From JAXHTH01 sp034211115 (lineage in GTDB: Bacteria > Planctomycetota > Phycisphaerae > Phycisphaerales > SM1A02): 28,266 nt of DNA. The stretch is from positions 1-28,266 of the forward strand of contig JAXHTH010000320.1 of the NCBI GenBank assembly GCA_034211115.1, given 5' to 3'. The notes beneath the pieces are model-generated. The model searched no databases, had not been told where the DNA came from, and saw only the letters and a list, made by a program, of their open reading frames with translations. Shown here piece by piece: positions 15,485-26,139 of the stretch. A program made the position numbers and the translations under genes. Numbering within the stretch: position 1 is the first letter of the stretch; every line of letters starts with the position of its first letter.

Positions 15485-16561
15485 TCAGTGCGCCCGGGGC
15501 TGCGGCCCGCCGTTGGCCAGCTCCCTGACGACGCCCGCCAGCCCGTCCACTACCCGCGCCATCCGCTCGTAGTCCAGCTTCTCAGGCGTGTCGGTCGTCG
15601 CGTGATAGTGCTGATACCTGTACATCGCCGTGTCCGTCACCATCACCGCCTTGTAGCCGTTCTGCCAGAACGACCAGTGATCGGAGAGGCTGATGCCGGG
15701 CACCCAGCCGGGCAGGGCCGCGCCCTCGGAGGGGAATCGCGCATGGCGACGGAACGACCCGACGACCTCCCGCACGAGCCCGCGCGAGCGGAGATTGCCC
15801 ACGAAGCCGATGAAGTCGCCCCGCCTGGGGTAGAACAGTCCCAGGCCCGGGAGGGGATACTCCTGACTGCCCGGCTCATCGTGGTAGCAGCCGATCATCT
15901 CCAGGCAGACCATCGCGGCGATGTTCTCTCCCCGCTGCCGGCATCGTCGGGCGTAGGTCAGCGAGCCCATCCCCTCGCCCTGAAAGAACGGCGGCTCCTC
16001 GTTCACGAAACACGCGAATCGGACCGTCCGCTGCGGATTGGCGTCGGCGAACCGCCGGGCCAAGGCGAGCACCCCCGCCACCGCCGAAGCGTTGTCATCC
16101 GCGCCGGGACTGACCCAGCAGGAATCGTAATGTGCGCCGACGATGATGATCTCATCGGCGTGCGCTGCGCCAACGCGCTCGACGATAAGATTGGCGCACT
16201 CGACGCCGTGCGCATCGTACACCTGCTGCTCGACTTCGTATCCCATCGTCAGCAGGATCGTTTCCAGGTACGTGCGCGCCGCGTGGAGCCGGCTCGGGTG
16301 TGAGACATTCCGGGGGCCGATCTCGCCCGCCAGCATCGTCACGTGCGCTTTCAGCTCTTCGCGCAGCGCCCGCTGCGCATCCGTCATCGGCGGCAACGCT
16401 CCCCTGTAACTCTCGCCCGGCATGGGGATCATGACAACTCCCGCCCAGATCAACAGGCCGACGATGACGATAGCGCTTATTGCCAGCAGGATCAGGGCGC
16501 CGCGGTTGACAATGCGGAAACGGAAACGGTGTGGGGGAGGGATCAAGGCAGAGGGCATCAT
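15485..16561 (-). CDS. Membrane-anchored M28 family metallopeptidase
   Basis: A 358-residue zinc peptidase of the M28 (aminopeptidase Y/S) type. One N-terminal membrane anchor (about 21-44) leaves the catalytic domain outside the cytoplasm. Di-zinc ligands and catalytic residues are visible as AHYDS (H144, D146), GADDNASA (D155), FVNEEPP (E188/E189), CLEMIG (E221) and HYHATTDTPEKL (H320). The set is complete, so it should be active, probably releasing N-terminal amino acids from peptides. The start is uncertain. ATG 16561 and ATG 16558 lie in repeat-like sequence without a ribosome site, and a TTG further upstream is also in frame. It stands alone between two repeat blocks. Confidence 0.85.
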   Translation of the reverse strand: MMPSALIPPPHRFRFRIVNRGALILLAISAIVIVGLLIWAGVVMIPMPGESYRGALPPMTDAQRALREELKAHVTMLAGEIGPRNVSHPSRLHAARTYLETILLTMGYEVEQQVYDAHGVECANLIVERVGAAHADEIIIVGAHYDSCWVSPGADDNASAVAGVLALARRFADANPQRTVRFACFVNEEPPFFQGEGMGSLTYARRCRQRGENIAAMVCLEMIGCYHDEPGSQEYPLPGLGLFYPRRGDFIGFVGNLRSRGLVREVVGSFRRHARFPSEGAALPGWVPGISLSDHWSFWQNGYKAVMVTDTAMYRYQHYHATTDTPEKLDYERMARVVDGLAGVVRELANGGPQPRAH

Positions 16562-17094
16562 GGCATCATGGGATGAGGGGAGCAAGTGATGAGTGATGCG
16601 CGATGAGGGGGTGGCACCGCCAGCGACCGAAGGGAGTCGGCGGTGCGGTCACGGAGCCAGCGAGCCGCGGCGTCCCCGCCTGTGGGTCGACTCCGACCGT
16701 CCCGGGTGTGATTGGCGCGATGGAAACCGCTGCTCGTCCGAGGGCGACCCGCTCGCGAGGACGCGGCGGCTCGCTCAGCAGGGTGACAAGACATCGTCGG
16801 AGAAGGGGTCTGGGATCTCCGTCGCGCTCACGGCGGCGCCACGACCTGAAGCACAGCGGAAGGTCGTGCCGATCGCGCGAGACGCGATGAGCGAGACGCG
16901 ATGAGCGATGCGCGTCGAGACGGGTGGCACGGCCAGCGAGCGCATCCGGCGGCCGAGTCGGTCGTGCAGCCGCCGACCCTCCAGCCGCGGCGTCCCCGCC
17001 TGCGGGCCGCGCGCAGGCGCTATGGAATCGGGAATCCGGAGCTCGACCTCGCGGGGCTCTTGATACATCGCTGCGATGATGTTCTGATCCCACG
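16562..17094. repeat. 530-base repeat-filled spacer
   Basis: No gene is supported. Two diverged copies of one composite element lie at about 16611-16690 and 16924-17010. They share an exact 20-nt core (16663-16682 and 16983-17002). A separate hairpin at 16840-16868 (arms CACGACC and GGTCGTG) recurs inverted at 19737-19765 with two differences in 29. GATGAGCGATG-type low-complexity sequence joins the pieces. Confidence 0.7.
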
Positions 17095-17889
17095 ATGTGC
17101 TGTCGCCAGCCTCCTCAGCCTTCCCGGCGCATCATCCTCCTCGGCGCGAGCAACCTGACGCGCGGGCTGTCGATCGTTGTCGAAACGGCGCGGCGGTTGT
17201 TTGACAATGAACCGCTGCACATCTTCGCCGCAGTCGGGCACGGACGCGCCTACGGCCTCTCCAGCCGTGTCCTTGTCCGCTCGCTGCCGAGCATTCTTGA
17301 CTGCGGCCTGTGGGAAGCGATCGAGCATCAGGCGGACGAAGCGCCGCCCTGCGCGCTCGTCACGGACATCGGCAACGATTTCATCTACGGCCGGCCCCCG
17401 GAAGAATCGATCCGCCACGTCGGTGAATGTCTCGATCGCCTCCGGAAGCTCGAAGCGCGCATCATCATCACGCAACTGCCCATCGCGAGCCTGCGCACCG
17501 TGCCGCGGTGGCGGTTCGAGCTCGTCCGCGCCCTGCTCTATCCGTCTCATCACCTGAACTTCGACGAGGCCCTGGCCGGCGCGGAGGAGATGAACGAATG
17601 CCTGTGCGATCTCGCGGCTCGGCGCGGCATCCCGGCGATCGGGATGGACGCCGCCTGGTACGCCCTCGATCCGATCCACATCAGGCGCGCGCACCTGGCC
17701 GAAGCGTGGGCGCGGGTTCTTTCGCCGTGGCGCGACGATCCGCCGGCGGTGCGGGCGGCCGGGTCGCTGCGGCGCTGGCTGAGCGTTCGCCGCGCGATGC
17801 CCGAGCGCTGGTGGCTGCTGGGCAGCGCGCGCCGCACACCGCAGCCGGCCGCCCGCCTGCCCGACGGGACCGTGCTGTGCGCGTATTGA
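17095..17889 (+). CDS. SGNH/GDSL-like hydrolase
   Basis: A 264-residue protein with the block layout of SGNH hydrolases: LLGASNLTRG near the N-terminus with candidate nucleophile S19, an oxyanion-type glycine in AAVGHGRAYG, GND (93-95, TDIGNDFIYG), and DPIH (D192, H195) near the C-terminus. It is probably a cytoplasmic esterase or acyl hydrolase; no signal peptide or membrane segment is visible. The first block reads GAS-N rather than the usual GDS, so the assignment rests on the ensemble of blocks. ATG 17095 lacks an obvious ribosome site, and its upstream DNA is repeat sequence. It has no operon partner: ahcY starts 169 bases downstream with its own promoter. Confidence 0.65.
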   Translation: MCCRQPPQPSRRIILLGASNLTRGLSIVVETARRLFDNEPLHIFAAVGHGRAYGLSSRVLVRSLPSILDCGLWEAIEHQADEAPPCALVTDIGNDFIYGRPPEESIRHVGECLDRLRKLEARIIITQLPIASLRTVPRWRFELVRALLYPSHHLNFDEALAGAEEMNECLCDLAARRGIPAIGMDAAWYALDPIHIRRAHLAEAWARVLSPWRDDPPAVRAAGSLRRWLSVRRAMPERWWLLGSARRTPQPAARLPDGTVLCAY

Positions 17890-17936
17890 GTCGGCCTCGG
17901 AGCGTCATCTGCCGCCCGGCGGCGGGAAATCCGCCC

Positions 17937-17965
17937 TTGACGGCTCGGGCGGGCTATCATATCCT
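17937..17965 (+). promoter_or_regulatory. Sigma70-type promoter for ahcY
   Basis: TTGACG (17937-17942) and TATCCT (17960-17965) are separated by the ideal 17 bases. They lie in the only AT-containing part of the spacer. They predict a leader of about 85 nt before the GTG start. Confidence 0.55.
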
Positions 17966-18058
17966 TGCATCACTTCATCCGGATGAATGGATCGTTTATC
18001 CGCGTGGAATCGGCCCCCGGAACTCGCTCAGATCGCAACCCAACCAGGAGACGCCGTC

Positions 18059-19591
<1,533 letters not shown>

Positions 19592-19881
19592 GCCCCCGGA
19601 TCGGGGATGACGTGAGGCGCGGAATCCCATGCTTCGCGGCGCCGGCCCGAAGCATATTCCTTCTGCGCACGACGACGAGAGCGCATGCTTCACCGCCTCG
19701 CGGATGGAGATGACACCTCGCCTCCCGACGCGTCCGCACGACCTTCCGCTGCGCTTCGGGTCGTGGCCCTGTGAGTTTTCGTTCGTCCACGGGCGACGCC
19801 GGACCGCTGATCGTCAAACACGCGGGCAAGCCGCGTCGCGAAACGGCGCGCCTCATCGCTCAGCGCTCATCGCTCCCGCAT
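19592..19881. repeat. Repeat-bearing spacer between convergent genes
   Basis: No gene is present. Bases 19737-19765 form the hairpin CACGACC-15 nt-GGTCGTG, an inverted copy of 16840-16868. Bases 19819-19857 match 12123-12161. A weak CCCCG-GAT-CGGGG stem just after the ahcY stop may aid termination. Confidence 0.65.
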
Positions 19882-21228
19882 CTACACCGCGACCGCTGCG
19901 AGTTTCGCCTTCGCATCCTTCGCCGCGAAGACGTAGGTATTGTCCGACGGCTTGGCGGCGAGTTCGGGATGGGTGGCGTACTGGTAGCGGAGCAGATCGT
20001 CGATGGTGGCCCTCATCTGGATCGCGAACGAGATGAAATCGACGTTCGCCGCGGTGGCGTGCCCGCGGCGGAGCACGCTGCCGCCGACGAGGCGCGAGGT
20101 TTCCGCCTCGAAGATGAGCTTGGTCCTGATCGGGGCGGCGTGATCCATCATCGGATAGCCGTCGAGAACCTTCGACGAGCCGGTCACGATCGACAGGCCC
20201 TGCGTGGTCGCGGCCGGCTCGATGAGACCCGCCGAGCCGAAGGAGTAGTCGAACGTGGCGGTCGCGTTGGCGTTGATCACGCCCGGGAAGATCGCGTCGC
20301 CCCCGAGGATGTTGGCGGCGACGACCTTCGACATGAACACGGCGTTGGTGCCGAACTCGCCGCGCACGGACCGGCCCGTGACCAACGATTTCTTCTCCAC
20401 GCAATCGCCCGAGGCGTAGATGTTCGGCACGCTCGTGCGGAGATGCTCGTCGGTGACGATCCCGAGCCGGCTCGTTTCGAGCCCCGCGTCGGCGGCGAGT
20501 TCGGCGTTGGGAACCACGCCGATCGAGAGCACCACGAAGTCGGCGTCGAGGACCGTCTCGTCATCCAGCCGCACGCCGCTCACCGCGCCGTCGCGGGTGA
20601 GGAACTCCTCGGCCCGGGCGCCGGTGAAGAGCTTCACGCCGTGCCCGGTCAGGTCGGCCTCGATCTCGTCAAGGAACTCCTCCTCGGTGGTGAGCTGCAC
20701 GACATGGGGGAGCATCTCGAGGAGGGCGACCTCCAGCCCGAGCCGGCGGAGGACGACGGCGACCTCCACCCCGATGTACCCCCCGCCCACGATGACCGCG
20801 CGCCGATGCTGCTGCGCCAGCCCGCGCAGGCGCGACAGATCATCGCGCGAGCGGACCGACGTGATGTTCTTCGCCTCGGCCCCCGGAAGGGGCGGGATGA
20901 TCGGCCGCGCGCCGGTGGCGAGGACGAGATGGCCGTAGGACATCGGCTCGCCATCGGCGAGGGTGACGGTCCCGGCGGACGGGTCGATCGCCTCAACGCG
21001 ATCGACGATGAGCTCGGCCCCGAAGTCCGTGACCAGCTCGTTGGGGATCAGGTATCTCTCCAGCGGCTTGTCCGCCGCGATGCCGTAGGGCACCGCGCAC
21101 CGGTTCACGTTGATCGATTCGTCCTTGACGAGCGCGACGGAAAGGTCGCGCCCGGAGGCATGCAGGGCGTGGACGATGACGCGTCCGGCCGGGCCGCCTC
21201 CGATGATGAGCACATCACGGTGATTCAT
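19882..21228 (-). CDS. FAD/NAD(P)-dependent disulfide-reductase-family flavoprotein (CoADR/NADH oxidase-like)
   Basis: A 448-residue two-dinucleotide-fold flavoprotein. The FAD motif is IIGGGPAG (8-15), the NAD(P) motif VIVGGGYIGVEVAVVL (145-160), and the second FAD motif NIYASGDCVE. A C-terminal dimerisation domain follows. A single cysteine, C44 in NVNRCAVPYGI, sits where coenzyme A disulfide reductases, NADH oxidases/peroxidases and persulfide reductases carry their redox-active cysteine. It therefore probably reduces O2, peroxide or a (per)disulfide with NAD(P)H. Which one cannot be told, since no rhodanese domain is fused and the neighbours give no clue. ATG 21228 is chosen because the conserved fold begins there. 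AAGGAG lies 12 bases upstream. Confidence 0.82.
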   Translation of the reverse strand: MNHRDVLIIGGGPAGRVIVHALHASGRDLSVALVKDESINVNRCAVPYGIAADKPLERYLIPNELVTDFGAELIVDRVEAIDPSAGTVTLADGEPMSYGHLVLATGARPIIPPLPGAEAKNITSVRSRDDLSRLRGLAQQHRRAVIVGGGYIGVEVAVVLRRLGLEVALLEMLPHVVQLTTEEEFLDEIEADLTGHGVKLFTGARAEEFLTRDGAVSGVRLDDETVLDADFVVLSIGVVPNAELAADAGLETSRLGIVTDEHLRTSVPNIYASGDCVEKKSLVTGRSVRGEFGTNAVFMSKVVAANILGGDAIFPGVINANATATFDYSFGSAGLIEPAATTQGLSIVTGSSKVLDGYPMMDHAAPIRTKLIFEAETSRLVGGSVLRRGHATAANVDFISFAIQMRATIDDLLRYQYATHPELAAKPSDNTYVFAAKDAKAKLAAVAV

Positions 21229-21525
21229 CGATTGAACTCGCTCCTTGACTGGAAAGGTCCGGATCGGGACGCGGCCTCCGGCGGCTGTCCACTCTACTCT
21301 TTCGAGACACCGAGGGGCGGGAGGTTCCCGCCCCGCGTCCAGGAGATCGGCAGCTCCGCCATTCTTCGGATCACCGGAACAACCGCAACCGGGCGGGGTT
21401 ATTCCGGCGCCGGGACGGGAAGCCAAACGGCGTCGTCGCGCGGCGGCGATGGCTCCCGCCGGATATGCTGCGATGAAGATGCTTCGACGCGCAGGACATC
21501 ACGGCCGGAAGCGGGAGACGGCGGC
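21229..21525. other. Spacer between divergent genes with one strong hairpin
   Basis: GGGGCGGGA (21314-21322) and TCCCGCCCC (21326-21334) form a perfect 9-bp stem with a 3-nt loop. Its place between divergent genes argues against a terminator; a REP-like or regulatory element is more likely. I find no gene and no clear promoter boxes. Confidence 0.45.
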
Positions 21526-22311
21526 GTGAGTCGGCGCGCGATGTGTCAAACCGGCCTCGGGCCCCGCGCGTTCACGCTCGTCGAGCTGATCATCACCATC
21601 GGCGTGATCGTCATCCTCACCGCCCTGACCGTCTCCGCCACCGTCGCCCTGACGCGGCGATCGGAGGTCAACCGGACGCAGATGACGCTGACCGTGCTGG
21701 ATCTCGCGCTGGAGGAATGGCGGGCGGAGGCGGATCGCCGGCTGAGCTGGGGGGACAACCCGTTGCCGCCGGACCCGCCGGTCTATGACATGGGCGACGG
21801 CACGCCGCACGTCTTCACCGCCTCGGAGGTCTGGCGCCGAGTCTCGACCAACGATGCCGTCCGGACGATCCTCGCACAGATCAACGCGGACCTGACCTAC
21901 GTCTACAGCCACTCCAGACCGGTTCCGCCCTGGCTGCCAACCGTGCCGGACGAGGATGACCCGGACCCGTTTCTGGAGACGGGCAACCCGCGCGACCTGG
22001 TGGAAGGCGGCTTTGCCGACGGATCGGTCGCCGTCCTCGACGCCTGGGGCGCGCCCATCCGGGCCGTTCACCCGGGGCGGCTGTACCAGCCCGGCGATCA
22101 CGGCGAAGCCGACGCGGACGGGACGATCTTCATCGACCACGAACACAGCGACGGCTGCAACGAGCAGATCTACGGGCGGGCGCGCCACCGCCGGCTGTAC
22201 TTCGTCTCGGCGGGCCCGGATCACAAGTGGGGCGACATCGCCTCGCAGGACGAGCGGATCGTCGAGCAGGCGGAGGACAACCTGTTTTCGTATCCGCTGC
22301 ACGAGCCGTAG
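21526..22311 (+). CDS. Prepilin-type protein (type II secretion/type IV pseudopilin-like)
   Basis: A 261-residue protein whose N-terminus is a class III (prepilin) leader: a basic segment, then RAFTLVELIITIGVIVILTALTVSATVAL. F16 should be the first mature residue and E20 the conserved Glu5. Position -1 is Ala instead of Gly, a variation I believe is common in planctomycetes. The rest is a soluble, acidic C-terminal domain with a GspG-like ending (LDAWGAPIRAVHPG and LYFVSAGPDHKWG), typical of calcium-binding major pseudopilins. GTG 21526 with GGGAG upstream is preferred over ATG 21541 because it supplies the basic leader. No other secretion gene is nearby, so its partner system must be elsewhere. 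Confidence 0.78.
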   Translation: MSRRAMCQTGLGPRAFTLVELIITIGVIVILTALTVSATVALTRRSEVNRTQMTLTVLDLALEEWRAEADRRLSWGDNPLPPDPPVYDMGDGTPHVFTASEVWRRVSTNDAVRTILAQINADLTYVYSHSRPVPPWLPTVPDEDDPDPFLETGNPRDLVEGGFADGSVAVLDAWGAPIRAVHPGRLYQPGDHGEADADGTIFIDHEHSDGCNEQIYGRARHRRLYFVSAGPDHKWGDIASQDERIVEQAEDNLFSYPLHEP

Positions 22312-22540
22312 GAAAGGCCGTGATCGAGGGAGGAACCGGGCAGGGCGCGAGGCCGCACGCGGCAGCGGGGAAATGACGACAGCGGTATCCGTATTCGCGC
22401 TCCCGAGACGCGCGCCGGCGGCCCGTCGCGGCGCCCGATCTCTCTTTACCCGGCCGATCGGCTTGCCTTCCCCGCCCCGGCGCAGATACTTCGCGGCATC
22501 AACCGCCTCCCCTGCTTCACCCAATCGGAAGGGATTCCTG

Positions 22541-24727
22541 ATGACGACCGTCCACCGGGCCGACACTATCTCACGGATGAATCGGAACTACGCGATGGAC
22601 CCGAACCACGACAACGTGCCGCCGTCGGAACTGTTCGGCTCGCTGACCTTCACGGGCGACGTGCTGCTCAAGCGGCTGCCCGCGGACGTGTTCGAGAAGC
22701 TTCAGCAGACGATCAGGCATGGTCTGCCGCTCGATGCGAACATCGCCAACACGGTCGCCCTGGCCCTGAAGGACTGGGCCGCCGAGCACGGGGCGACGCA
22801 TTACTGCCACTGGTTCCAGCCGCTGACCGGCACGACCGCGGAGAAGCATGACGCGTTTCTCAGCCCGGACGGGGACGGGGGCGCGATCAGCAAGTTCTCC
22901 GGCGATCAGCTCATCATCGGCGAGCCGGACGCGTCCAGCTTCCCCTCCGGCGGGATTCGCGACACCTACGAGGCCCGCGGGTACACGGCATGGGACGCGA
23001 CCAGCCCCGCGTTCATTCTCAAGACCGCCGACGGGGCGACGCTCTGCATCCCCAGCGTGTTCGTCTCCTACAACGGCGAAGCGCTGGACAAGAAGGCGCC
23101 CCTCCTTCGCTCGATCCAGGCCGTCCAGGAACAGGCCATGCGCATCCTGCGCATCTTCGGAACCGACCAGGGCGTTTCGCGCGTGGTGACTTCCCTCGGT
23201 TCCGAGCAGGAGTACTTCCTCGTCGACCGGGCGTTCTACAACCGCCGGCCCGATCTGCAGATCTGCGGCCGGACGCTGATCGGCGCGGCGCCGCCCAAGG
23301 GGCATCAGCTCGACGATCATTACTTCGGCGCGATCCCGGAGCGGGTGATGGCGTTCATGACGGAGGCGGAGCGGCGATTGTGCGAGCTGGGCATTCCGGT
23401 CAAGACGCGTCACAACGAGGTCGCCCCGGGGCAGTACGAAATCGCGCCCACCTTCGAGAGCGCCAACGTCGCCGCCGATCACCAGATGCTCACGATGCAC
23501 ATCCTGCAGACGGCGGCGGGCCACCACGGCTTCGTCTGCCTGCTGCATGAGAAACCCTTCGCGGGCATGAACGGCTCGGGCAAGCACAACAACTGGTCCC
23601 TCGCCACCGAGACCGGGCTGAACCTGCTTGACCCGCGGGAGGAAGCGCACACGAACATGCAGTTCCTCGTGTTCCTCCTCGCGGTGATCCGCGCGGTGGA
23701 CCTGCATGCCGATCTGCTTCGCGCCGCGATCAGCGGCGCGGGCAACGACCATCGCCTGGGCGCCAACGAGGCCCCGCCGGCCATCATCTCCATCCACCTC
23801 GGGGAGATGCTCTCCGACATCCTCGACCAGCTCGAGAAGGGCGAGATGAGGAACACCAAGCGCGGCGGATCACTGCACCTGGGCGCCCACACCCTGCCCC
23901 AGATCCCCCGCCACGGCAGCGACCGCAACCGCACCAGCCCCTTCGCGTTCACCGGAAACAAGTTCGAGTTCCGCGCGGTGGGTTCGATGGCGACCGTCGC
24001 CTGGCCCAACACGGTGCTCAACACGATCGTAGCCGAGTCGCTGGATTACATGGCCGGCCAGCTCGAGCGCCGCGCGGGCAAGAGCCCCACGCCGCGCAAG
24101 CTCGAGACCGCGGTGCGGGCGCTGCTCAAGGACGTGGTCAGGAAGCATCGCCGCGTCGTCTTCGACGGCGACAACTACTCCGAGGCCTGGGCCGAGGAGG
24201 CCGAGGCGCGCGGGCTGCCCAACCTGCTCACCACCGTCGACGCCCTCCCCGCCCTGAAGAGCAAGACCGCGATGAGCCTCTTCGCGAAGTACGCCGTGCT
24301 CAACAACCGCGAGCTGCGGGCGCGGGTGGACGTCCTCTTCGAGAAGTACAACACCATCCGAGACATCGAGGTGCGTACGCTCACCGGGATGCTGCGAACC
24401 CACGTGCTTCCCGGGGCGGTGCGCTACCAGACCGAGCTGGCCGAGGCCGTCGCCGCCGCCCGATCGACGGGCCTGGAATCGGCCGATCTCGAGCGGCGGC
24501 TGAAGGGGCTGATCGAGATGATCGACGAGCTGGGGGCGGCCATCGGGGCGATCGAGAAGGCCGTCGCCCGCTATCCCGCCGACGCCGAACGCCGGGCCCG
24601 GCACGTACGCGACAAGCTCCTGCCGGCGATGGATCGGGCCCGCGCCGCCTCCGACGCCCTCGAGGAGGTCATCCCCGATGATCTCTGGCCGCTGCCGACC
24701 TACGCGGAGATGCTCTTCGTCCACTGA
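22541..24727 (+). CDS. glnN: Type III glutamine synthetase
   Basis: It makes glutamine from glutamate, ammonia and ATP. At 728 residues it matches the long GSIII family rather than GSI (~470) or GSII. Marks include the GSIII N-terminal region (ELFGSLTFTGDVLLKRLP, FLSPDGDGGAISKFSGDQLI), catalytic segments GSEQEYFLVD, NEVAPGQYEIAPTFESANVAADHQ (from N292), KHNNWSLATETGLNLL (from K348), and the C-terminal helical extension ending in DLWPLPTYAEMLFVH. ATG 22541 has GGAAGGG 7 bases upstream. The 229-base leader region has no recognisable glutamine riboswitch or operator. It appears monocistronic. Ammonia assimilation cofactors such as PII are not in the window. Confidence 0.95.
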   Translation: MTTVHRADTISRMNRNYAMDPNHDNVPPSELFGSLTFTGDVLLKRLPADVFEKLQQTIRHGLPLDANIANTVALALKDWAAEHGATHYCHWFQPLTGTTAEKHDAFLSPDGDGGAISKFSGDQLIIGEPDASSFPSGGIRDTYEARGYTAWDATSPAFILKTADGATLCIPSVFVSYNGEALDKKAPLLRSIQAVQEQAMRILRIFGTDQGVSRVVTSLGSEQEYFLVDRAFYNRRPDLQICGRTLIGAAPPKGHQLDDHYFGAIPERVMAFMTEAERRLCELGIPVKTRHNEVAPGQYEIAPTFESANVAADHQMLTMHILQTAAGHHGFVCLLHEKPFAGMNGSGKHNNWSLATETGLNLLDPREEAHTNMQFLVFLLAVIRAVDLHADLLRAAISGAGNDHRLGANEAPPAIISIHLGEMLSDILDQLEKGEMRNTKRGGSLHLGAHTLPQIPRHGSDRNRTSPFAFTGNKFEFRAVGSMATVAWPNTVLNTIVAESLDYMAGQLERRAGKSPTPRKLETAVRALLKDVVRKHRRVVFDGDNYSEAWAEEAEARGLPNLLTTVDALPALKSKTAMSLFAKYAVLNNRELRARVDVLFEKYNTIRDIEVRTLTGMLRTHVLPGAVRYQTELAEAVAAARSTGLESADLERRLKGLIEMIDELGAAIGAIEKAVARYPADAERRARHVRDKLLPAMDRARAASDALEEVIPDDLWPLPTYAEMLFVH

Positions 24728-24892
24728 CGGCCCCCGCCCTCCGACCCCCGGCCTCCGGAACGGGTCTGGAGTTCGGCCCCCGCGCCCAATCCGGCCGTTC
24801 CGGCCGACGATGTATCCTGATGGTTCTACAGTGTCCTTTGGCCGCGCCGCCCGCGTCATCGATTCACCGCAGGCGGCCGGCGGAGAATCACC

Positions 24893-26104
24893 ATGCGGAT
24901 CATCCGCTTCCTTGGCGAAGACGGCCGGGTGCATCACGGCGAAGCGCACGACGATGGCTCGGCCACCGTGCTCCTCGATCCGCAGGGCGTCTTCGGGTCA
25001 CCCGATCGCGAGCAGCGGGACCAGATCTTCCAGGGCCTCCGCGCTCTCGTCGCCGACGACGATGAGAACATGCGCCGGCTGATGACCGCGGTCCTGGAGA
25101 AGGTCGGCTGCGCGTGCACCGTCGCCGCGGACGGGGCCGAGGCGATGCAGGCCATCGAGGCCGACGAGCTGGACATGGTCGTCTCCGACATCATCATGCC
25201 GGAGCACAACGGATACGAGATCTTCTCCGCCGCCCGCGAAAAACGTTCGGACATGCCCGTCGTGCTCGTGACCGGCTTCGGCTACGACCCGAACCATTCG
25301 CTGGTCAAGGCGTCGCGCGAGGGGCTGACGGCGGTGCTGTACAAGCCGTTCACGCCCCAGCAGTTGCTCGATGAACTGGAGCGCGCCGTGCAGGCAGCGC
25401 TGACCGGTCCGGCCGATACGCTCCAGCCCCTCGGCCCGCGTCTCCGTATTCGGCGCGCCCTGGCGCCGCTCGAACCCCGGGCGATCGTCAGCCTCGGGCC
25501 TGCCGACGGCGGCGCGGGCCGAACGGCCGACCCGCCCGCCGCCATCCTCCGGCCAAGCACCGCCGTCACCTGCTCGGGGCAACCCATTCCCGTCCCCGGC
25601 CTCGGCGCGGGCGCGCTGCACCTGCACGGCACGGGCAGACTGGCGGTAGCCATCGGCGCCGAAGCCGAGGGCGCGCGCGAGGACGAGATCGGACGCGTCA
25701 TCCTCGGCTACACCGCCGCGCTCGATCTCTCGATCGGCGCGCCGGCCGACGACGGTGAACCGCCCGGCGGGGCGGTCGATCCGGGCTTCGACATCCCCTG
25801 CTCGCTCGGGCCCGTCCTCGTCACGCCCCGCGAGCTGGACCGACCGGGCCGGCTCGCGATCCGAACCGCGATCAACGACGAAATCGTCCGCGAGCGCCCG
25901 GCGATCGAACCCGGCCGCTCCGTCGATTCGCTCATCAGTGCCCTGAGCTTCGAGATGACGCTGGAGCCCGGGATGGTGATCCTCATCGGCGGCCCGGAAC
26001 CCGAAGCCGACGACGCGGCCTCCGGTTCCCTGAAGTCGGGCGACGAGATCGCCATCGAGATCGACGGCATCGGGCGCCTCGTCAATCGCCTGACGGCGAT
26101 CTGA
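24893..26104 (+). CDS. Response-regulator receiver domain inserted into a degenerate fumarylacetoacetate-hydrolase (FAH) fold
   Basis: A 403-residue protein in three parts. Residues 1-46 resemble the small N-terminal subdomain of FAH-family hydrolases (RIIRFLGEDGRVHHGE). Residues 50-168 are a complete CheY-like receiver: acidic pair D55/D56, phospho-acceptor D99 (VVSDIIMPEHNG), T127 and K151 (YKPF). Residues about 184-400 are the FAH core (RRALAPLEPRAIVSLG, LAVAIG, VILGYTAALDLS, GFDIPCSLGPVLVTPRELD, GDEIAIEIDGIGRLVNRL). In the core the metal-binding E-x-E is T-G-R (247-249). The NY--H segment is PADGG, the KSFD lysine is proline and TGTP is IGGP. The hydrolase is probably dead and may serve as a phosphorylation-controlled binding output. 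The kinase gene starts 35 bases downstream. GGAGA precedes the ATG. Confidence 0.85.
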   Translation: MRIIRFLGEDGRVHHGEAHDDGSATVLLDPQGVFGSPDREQRDQIFQGLRALVADDDENMRRLMTAVLEKVGCACTVAADGAEAMQAIEADELDMVVSDIIMPEHNGYEIFSAAREKRSDMPVVLVTGFGYDPNHSLVKASREGLTAVLYKPFTPQQLLDELERAVQAALTGPADTLQPLGPRLRIRRALAPLEPRAIVSLGPADGGAGRTADPPAAILRPSTAVTCSGQPIPVPGLGAGALHLHGTGRLAVAIGAEAEGAREDEIGRVILGYTAALDLSIGAPADDGEPPGGAVDPGFDIPCSLGPVLVTPRELDRPGRLAIRTAINDEIVRERPAIEPGRSVDSLISALSFEMTLEPGMVILIGGPEPEADDAASGSLKSGDEIAIEIDGIGRLVNRLTAI

Positions 26105-26139
26105 CTCCTCGCGGGGCCCGCGCAACTCGGGACCGGCCC

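Noticed and set aside
17890..18058. SAH riboswitch upstream of ahcY
   Set aside because: A CTCGGAGCG string is suggestive, but the conserved GAGGAGCGCUGC core and its pairing partner are missing. A promoter lies downstream of that string.
19771..21525. Long upstream extension of the pseudopilin frame
   Set aside because: The extension is antisense to the flavoprotein gene. The prepilin leader defines the start near 21526.
21956..22540. Upstream extension of the glutamine synthetase frame
   Set aside because: It overlaps the pseudopilin gene in another frame and is Arg/Ser-rich. The GSIII homology and a ribosome site fix the start at 22541.
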